Notes under the pieces: model-generated | Database searches by the model: none | What the model was told of the DNA's origin: nothing | What the model saw: only the letters and a program-made list of their open reading frames with translations | Part shown: in pieces, positions 59,222 through 64,000 of the stretch | Layout: the number at the start of each line of letters is the position of its first letter | How positions within the stretch are numbered: position 1 is the first letter of the stretch | Source of the DNA: Taenia hydatigena | Lineage: Eukaryota; Platyhelminthes; Cestoda; Cyclophyllidea; Taeniidae | Direction of reading: 5' to 3' | DNA length: 64,000 nt | Assembly: GCA_036345935.2 (NCBI GenBank) | Contig: JADWOT020001916.1 | Span: 1 to 64,000 of the forward strand | Position numbers and translations under genes: made by a program

Positions 59222-62085
59222 AGCAACAAATAACTGTGATGAAACAACCGCTAACACTTACATCAATTAGGTGAATTATGAAGGCTAGCCAAAATAAGTG
59301 TCACCCATGTGGGGAAACTAAAAAATATGCTTTCAACTCTATCAGACTTATCTTTTCTTCTATTGCATGGACCATAAAGTTGCGCGATGCATTTCCGATT
59401 GCTTGCTAACTGAGTGACCGACTTGTGATGAGAAGCAGTTTTGCATTGCAGTGTGTGATGGTCAGACTCAAAAATCATTCAGCCACTGCTTCGATAGTCT
59501 ACGCTTCCTTTTTTTCAATTGCTGATGTAGATGTAGACCAAGCATTTGTTGCTGCAGTACATCTAGTCGGTAATATTTGAAGAAATTATGAAAACCTGAT
59601 GCACGGCAGCGCAAGACCTCCTCCCGCAAAAATAACCCTCTTTCAGGCTTTGCGATTAAATAGGATCTAGACACTGTGTTAGTTTTTCATTCTTAATCCT
59701 TCACATCCTTTCACAATTGGAGCAATCCTTCTCGAGAAAAAGTAGTAATACGTTATCAAGACACAAACAGCAATGTTGGGCTCTGGCGGAGATGTTCAAA
59801 AATCAGCTTGTTACTAAAAGAGACCAAAAGCAAGTCGATGAAGACAAGGATATCAGAAATTCGTACAACTGACAAAGGGAGTTACTGGCTTCCTCCATGA
59901 AGCGTCTGTGGACTGGCAATGGCTTTCATAGAGTTGCTATAATGTTGGTGCTTTACTATTCAAACTGTTCAGCGGTCCTCATGGCATGTTTTAATGGCGG
60001 ATATTTTGCGCAACTTAATTTTTAAAGAATAAATAAACTGATGTCTTATAGATTTGTTCGCGTGGAAGCTATGAGTTGAGGTGGAAGTCGCTAAAAGGAA
60101 TCGATTTGGAGGTGAGACCACACGGGTCAATGTATCACACGCATAAGCGATGACGACGCTTAACCCATCAAAGCGGTCGGCGGTAATGTCCAGCAGAGTT
60201 GGGTCCATGTTCCATGTCACCGTCAAGATCCCCCTTTTTCATGCACGAAATGGCTTAAACAGTACCCTGATTTCAAAACCTCATTACCTTAGCCTGGTTC
60301 CATTAACATCCGCCTGATCACTGATGGCTCACAAATGGTTAAAAATTTCTACACTATAGCACTTGCACTCTGAATCACGTCTTTGCTGAGACTTATTCTT
60401 CTGCAAGGCCGGAGTAAATGCACAAGCGTGCAAACGCATCCCTCTGATCATCGCACGATTACATCAACGATCCCACCCACCAATAGAGAGTTAAGGCTGG
60501 AAGCATGCCTCGTACGGTCTCGGAAAGCATAAACAAAGGATGAACAACCGCAAGAGGGCCTCTTGCACGAGGTAGACCTCGGTGCTTACTTGATCCAGCT
60601 TGCCTTACTTAGGGTACGGCGGGATTTGGCTACACATTCGCTTCTTTTTGAGGAGGATGGAATACGTACTAGGGGTCAAATTGGATAACTTTTAACAGAC
60701 CTCTTTACATGTGCATTGCCGTGCACTCAAAAGAGTGCCGCCTAAATACACTGCATATTGGTGATAAGGGCATCCATTGTGCAGCGTGGCGGCCAATGCA
60801 TCTTTTTCCTCATTAAGAATTTCCGCTATTTAATTGCTCCAATCGCTCCAAGACGACCTCACTGATTTATAATGAAACAGAGCTACCTGCCTCACCCTTT
60901 TTTCTGGTCTATACATGCAAGGTAATGCTGTATTCTATAGCAGTGGTTGTAGTGCTTAATTTCGACATGAACAATAAGCAGGACTAGGCTCTAGCCATCC
61001 AGTTAACATCACTTTTAATCCTCAGCATTTTCTTACTTGGTGGCTAACAACTTGCCATTAGGTCTAATTAACTTGCTTTGCAGTGCCGATGGCAAACACT
61101 CGGAGGCAAGGCGGCCAGTGAGGAGCGCAGTTGTGCAGTCCACTTTCCCCTTCGCATCAGCAGTAAGCTCTTACGGTCGCGTTGGGAGACGAAAATTGAA
61201 TTCGCTGCAACATCACAACGGTACATTCGCGTGTTCAAATCTTTACCCAATTTTCCAATCATCACTAACTTCCAATAATTTTCTCCACAATCATTTACAT
61301 TTCTTGTGGATGTCTTACTAGGTGAGGCGAGTGGTTGCAACATGTGTGAGGACAGATGAATTCTTGTAAGCCGCTTTCAGTACCAATACAAATTGGCGTC
61401 ACAAGGCATTCCGTGAATGGTCACATGAGAATAGTCTGCAGGTAGATGCTTGTCTCACAATTGGCAGGACTCGAGATTGGTAATTGAAGCGGAAAAATGC
61501 TGTTAGATAGACCTGTTGTCAACTAAGTAGCTAGGGCATGCCGAAGCTATCTTGTATTCATTTCATTCATTCCCTTCACCACACTTCTTCCAAATAACTA
61601 ACTGGAGGACACATCGAGTAAATTTACTAACCCGGGATAGAGGCACTCCACTTGAATTGATACCTCCCTAAAAGTAACATTTTGCACACAATTTTTTGTG
61701 AGTTGAGGTGGATAGATGCTGCAATTTGCATGATGTTCAACAATATCTTTCATACTGGCTCTTTGATGCAATTGTGGAGGACTGATATTGAGTGAAGGAC
61801 TAGTAATACAGCGCCACGATGTTAAACGCAGACCTTCGTGGTCAAAAGCACTTGTTGGACGTCAATAAAAAATGCAAATAAGTCAAGGGGAATCAGCACA
61901 CTTACATGCTTCCTGCAAGGACTGCTTCAAATCACTGCCCCGTTGATAGCGCAAATGCCACTTTTAGCTGACATTGTAGTAACCCTTATGCCGCACTCTA
62001 TAAAGGCTTCTGTTATTTCTCTAGTAAATCTGCTCCAACTCCACTTGCAATATTTGTCAACCTGGTTAGCCCTCAATTTACAAAA
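59222..62085 (-). repeat. Large inverted repeat, right arm (near-identical)
   Basis: Reverse complement of 47,715-50,578. See the left arm. The two arms are separated by 8.64 kb. Confidence 0.93.
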
Positions 62086-62400
62086 ATAGCCGCAGCATTA
62101 ATTAATAGGGCCTCATTCGCACAAATATGTATGCATATCTACCAAATGACACTACTGCCAGCACCAATGAGAGTGGTGCAAATCTAAGCCAGTGAATTTT
62201 AAATGTCAGCCGAAAGTGTTTGGACACGGCTGCTACTGCTCTTGGTATAAGTTTGGCTGGTTTCCTAAGCCCAGTCGAAAGACAACTAATTAAAACTTTT
62301 AAAGTACCTTTGAGCCGATCGGATCGAAACTCGTCGCATTTGGGACTCATTCACGACGTCGGGTCAACATCGGAGGTACCATGAAAATGGATATGAGCCT
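62086..62400 (-). repeat. Diverged outer flank of the large inverted repeat, right
   Basis: Homologous to 47,385-47,714 but with many substitutions, a 4-base deletion and a deletion of about 14 bases (the block actttctattgccta of the left copy is missing). The abrupt fall in identity at 62,085 is the key observation. Confidence 0.8.
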
Positions 62401-62964
62401 TCGCTATAGTACTCACACTGATAATCCGAGAGCAAAATGTTATTCAATCTAAGTTATTTACCAGCTATAAGGTTTTAGTTAGAAGTCCTTAAGGCAAGGC
62501 AGGAAAAAGATTTGATTTAATTTAATGTGGACTTGCTCCCGCGCGTCAAAACATAATAACTTCCATTGTATGAATAAAGAGGTCGTCTTGCAGTTCAAGG
62601 CTAACTCACCTCATAGGCTAATATAAGTGCAGGCAGCTCTTATAAATGCGCAATAGGTTGTAAATGTCAAGTGTTTGTAAAATAAAGATGGCGCTTCATG
62701 TCTGTCACATCGCATGGGCTACTTTCTCTTTGGCGAAAGAACCCACGGAAGATCGTGGTAAGATGGTATCTAACAAATGTCTCTGATTAGCACACACGGG
62801 AAGGAAATTGACAAACGTTGATGTTTATTAGGTCAGGAAATTTTCTATATTATACCAGTGTTTTATTTTATGCTGTAGTACGGGAGCTTCGTTTCATCGC
62901 AATTTCACATTTTTGACTCTTCCGATTTAGAAAAGTTAAAGGAACCTGTGATAATGCCCACCGA
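62401..62964. other. Non-coding interval, nothing recognised
   Basis: Separates the large inverted repeat from the antigen 5' module. No gene or repeat recognised. Confidence 0.45.
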
Positions 62965-63793
62965 TATTTGTCTAGAGAGCGGAGTGCAAGGAACAGTAAA
63001 AATGAGCCATTTGGTAGGTAGTTAAAACTCGCAAGAGATAATGCAGTGCTTCCGGTCATTTACTAAGACTGCACTGCCAATTTAAATCGGAACCGCTGGG
63101 AGAGTTTGTTGAGTTTAAATCTACCCGACTTTTTCATTCGCACCTGATGTTGAGTTTTATGATACTCTTCAAATGCGCCTGCTTCTTACTTCACCTAAAT
63201 GACACGGCTGCACAGGATTTTTATAATTTTGCAGTAGCTGGTACATTGTCAAACTGCTGGCTCACTTCAATGTGCGCACTAAGTGCCACAGGCAAAGTAA
63301 GTAGCGACTTTATAAATATGCAGAAGAACGGAGGTTAATTGACAATGAGATACGGGTTCTGGAAGTCCATACACATAACTTCACTGTGACATTAGGGATC
63401 TGCCCATTCACGTTGTGGTTTCTCGTCTCCTCATTGCCGTTGCTGACTTCAGTGGTGAGCAGGCCCACCGCTGTCAGTGCCAGCATTCCCGAAGTTGATA
63501 ACCACGGATCTGCACAGTGGCTCAAAATAGCAAGTGTAGATGCAATAAAGGCGTATATGTAACTTGCTCAGTGCACAATGTGTTGTGAATCTTGCCAGAA
63601 ATCAGACTTGTGCCCAAATCGTCTGCATGTGGCCCCAGGGAGTTGATGCAGAGAAGTGACAATGCAATCTCAGCATCAACATTACTCTATATTTCGACCC
63701 CAAATACTCCCTATGCATTAACTCTGGTGGTTTTTCAGACGCGGTTTGGTTTGGTTGAAGATGTACGGTTCTGAGTATGGTAGTTATAGTATG
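62965..63793 (+). repeat. Antigen 5' module, right inverted copy
   Basis: Reverse complement of 33,430-34,240. Homology starts near ggagagcggag (62,966) and ends at gagtatggtagttatag near 63,793, just before the place where the intron-1 acceptor and exon 2 would follow. Confidence 0.85.
63394..63454 (+). pseudogene. Orphan oncosphere-antigen exon 1, start codon lost
   Basis: Homologous to exon 1 at 33,818-33,758 and equally long. It encodes DLPIHVV and SRLLIAVADFS in the same frame, but ATG is changed to AGG at 63,394-63,396. The donor is a canonical gtgagc at 63,455. No fibronectin-III exon follows in the remaining 540 bases of the window and intron homology breaks at about 63,793. I infer a truncated, inactive first exon. 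Exon 2 displaced beyond the window cannot be excluded. Confidence 0.6.
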
Positions 63794-64000
63794 GGTGTCA
63801 TATCTTCACCTTTTCTCATTTCAATGCTTTACTGCATGAACAATTGACATGAATTTCTACTGCAAATGGCAGTTGGCTATCAAGTTGCATTAGACTTTTA
63901 CCTGTCCAAAAATAAACTAAATTTAAACAAGCAGTCTTGTCTTAAAAACTACGATTGTGCGTGCAATTAGAAATGCTAAGCTCATTTTTCGGATGATGGC
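63794..64000. other. Window end, nothing recognised
   Basis: AT-rich sequence unlike the corresponding part of the antigen gene at 33.1-33.4 kb. Confidence 0.4.

Noticed and set aside
63147..63338. Plus-strand frame starting MLSFMILFKCACFLLH as the antigen signal exon
   Set aside because: The homologous position at 34.0 kb has a stop, and its donor phase does not fit exon 2; the later 61-nt exon fits phase and signal features.

Overview
This window looks like nuclear DNA from a taeniid tapeworm (Taenia/Echinococcus group). It is AT-rich, introns with GT/AG borders are visible, and there is no operon structure. The lineage call rests on two minus-strand paralogs of the EG95/45W/TSOL18-type oncosphere antigens near 31.2-33.8 kb. 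These combine a secretory signal exon, a single fibronectin-III-type exon of exactly 321 nt and, in one paralog, a short GPI-like tail. The genus cannot be settled from the sequence alone. Gene density is very low: most of the 64 kb is non-coding, and nearly all recognisable coding sequence is a partial or broken copy.

Layout. 0-0.5 kb (minus) holds the 5' part and the start of the homeodomain of a decayed NK-2-like homeobox gene that runs off the window. A second 5' fragment lies at 20.3-20.9 kb. A third copy, with helices 1-2 and a degenerate recognition helix split by an intron, lies at 47.03-47.34 kb (plus). 9.8-10.3 kb (minus) is a Ty3/gypsy reverse-transcriptase relic. 10.57-11.52 kb (plus) is an F-box frame, FBXO4-like, with two in-frame stops. 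Unidentified exon-like frames with splice signals lie at 12.0-12.3 kb and 41.9-42.3 kb (both minus). The antigen pair is at 31.2-33.8 kb. About 800 bp carrying the second antigen's first exon and upstream DNA recurs inverted at 63.0-63.8 kb, where the start codon is lost.

The right third is shaped by segmental duplication. A 2.86 kb inverted repeat (47.7-50.6 and 59.2-62.1 kb) was identical wherever compared. Outside it are about 320 bp of clearly diverged homologous flank, and a third diverged copy of one end sits at 3.7-4.2 kb. An old direct duplication links 38.7-40.0 with 52.9-54.2 kb. Two 1 kb tandem units sit at 55.7-57.7 kb with a better-conserved island of about 135 bp.

Reading as a whole: this is a repeat-rich segment where a parasite-specific antigen family and a divergent homeobox family have been copied in pieces and largely pseudogenised. 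The longest open frames, including a 216-codon plus-strand frame at 20.05-20.70 kb, are mostly antisense or chance frames and should not be annotated as proteins.
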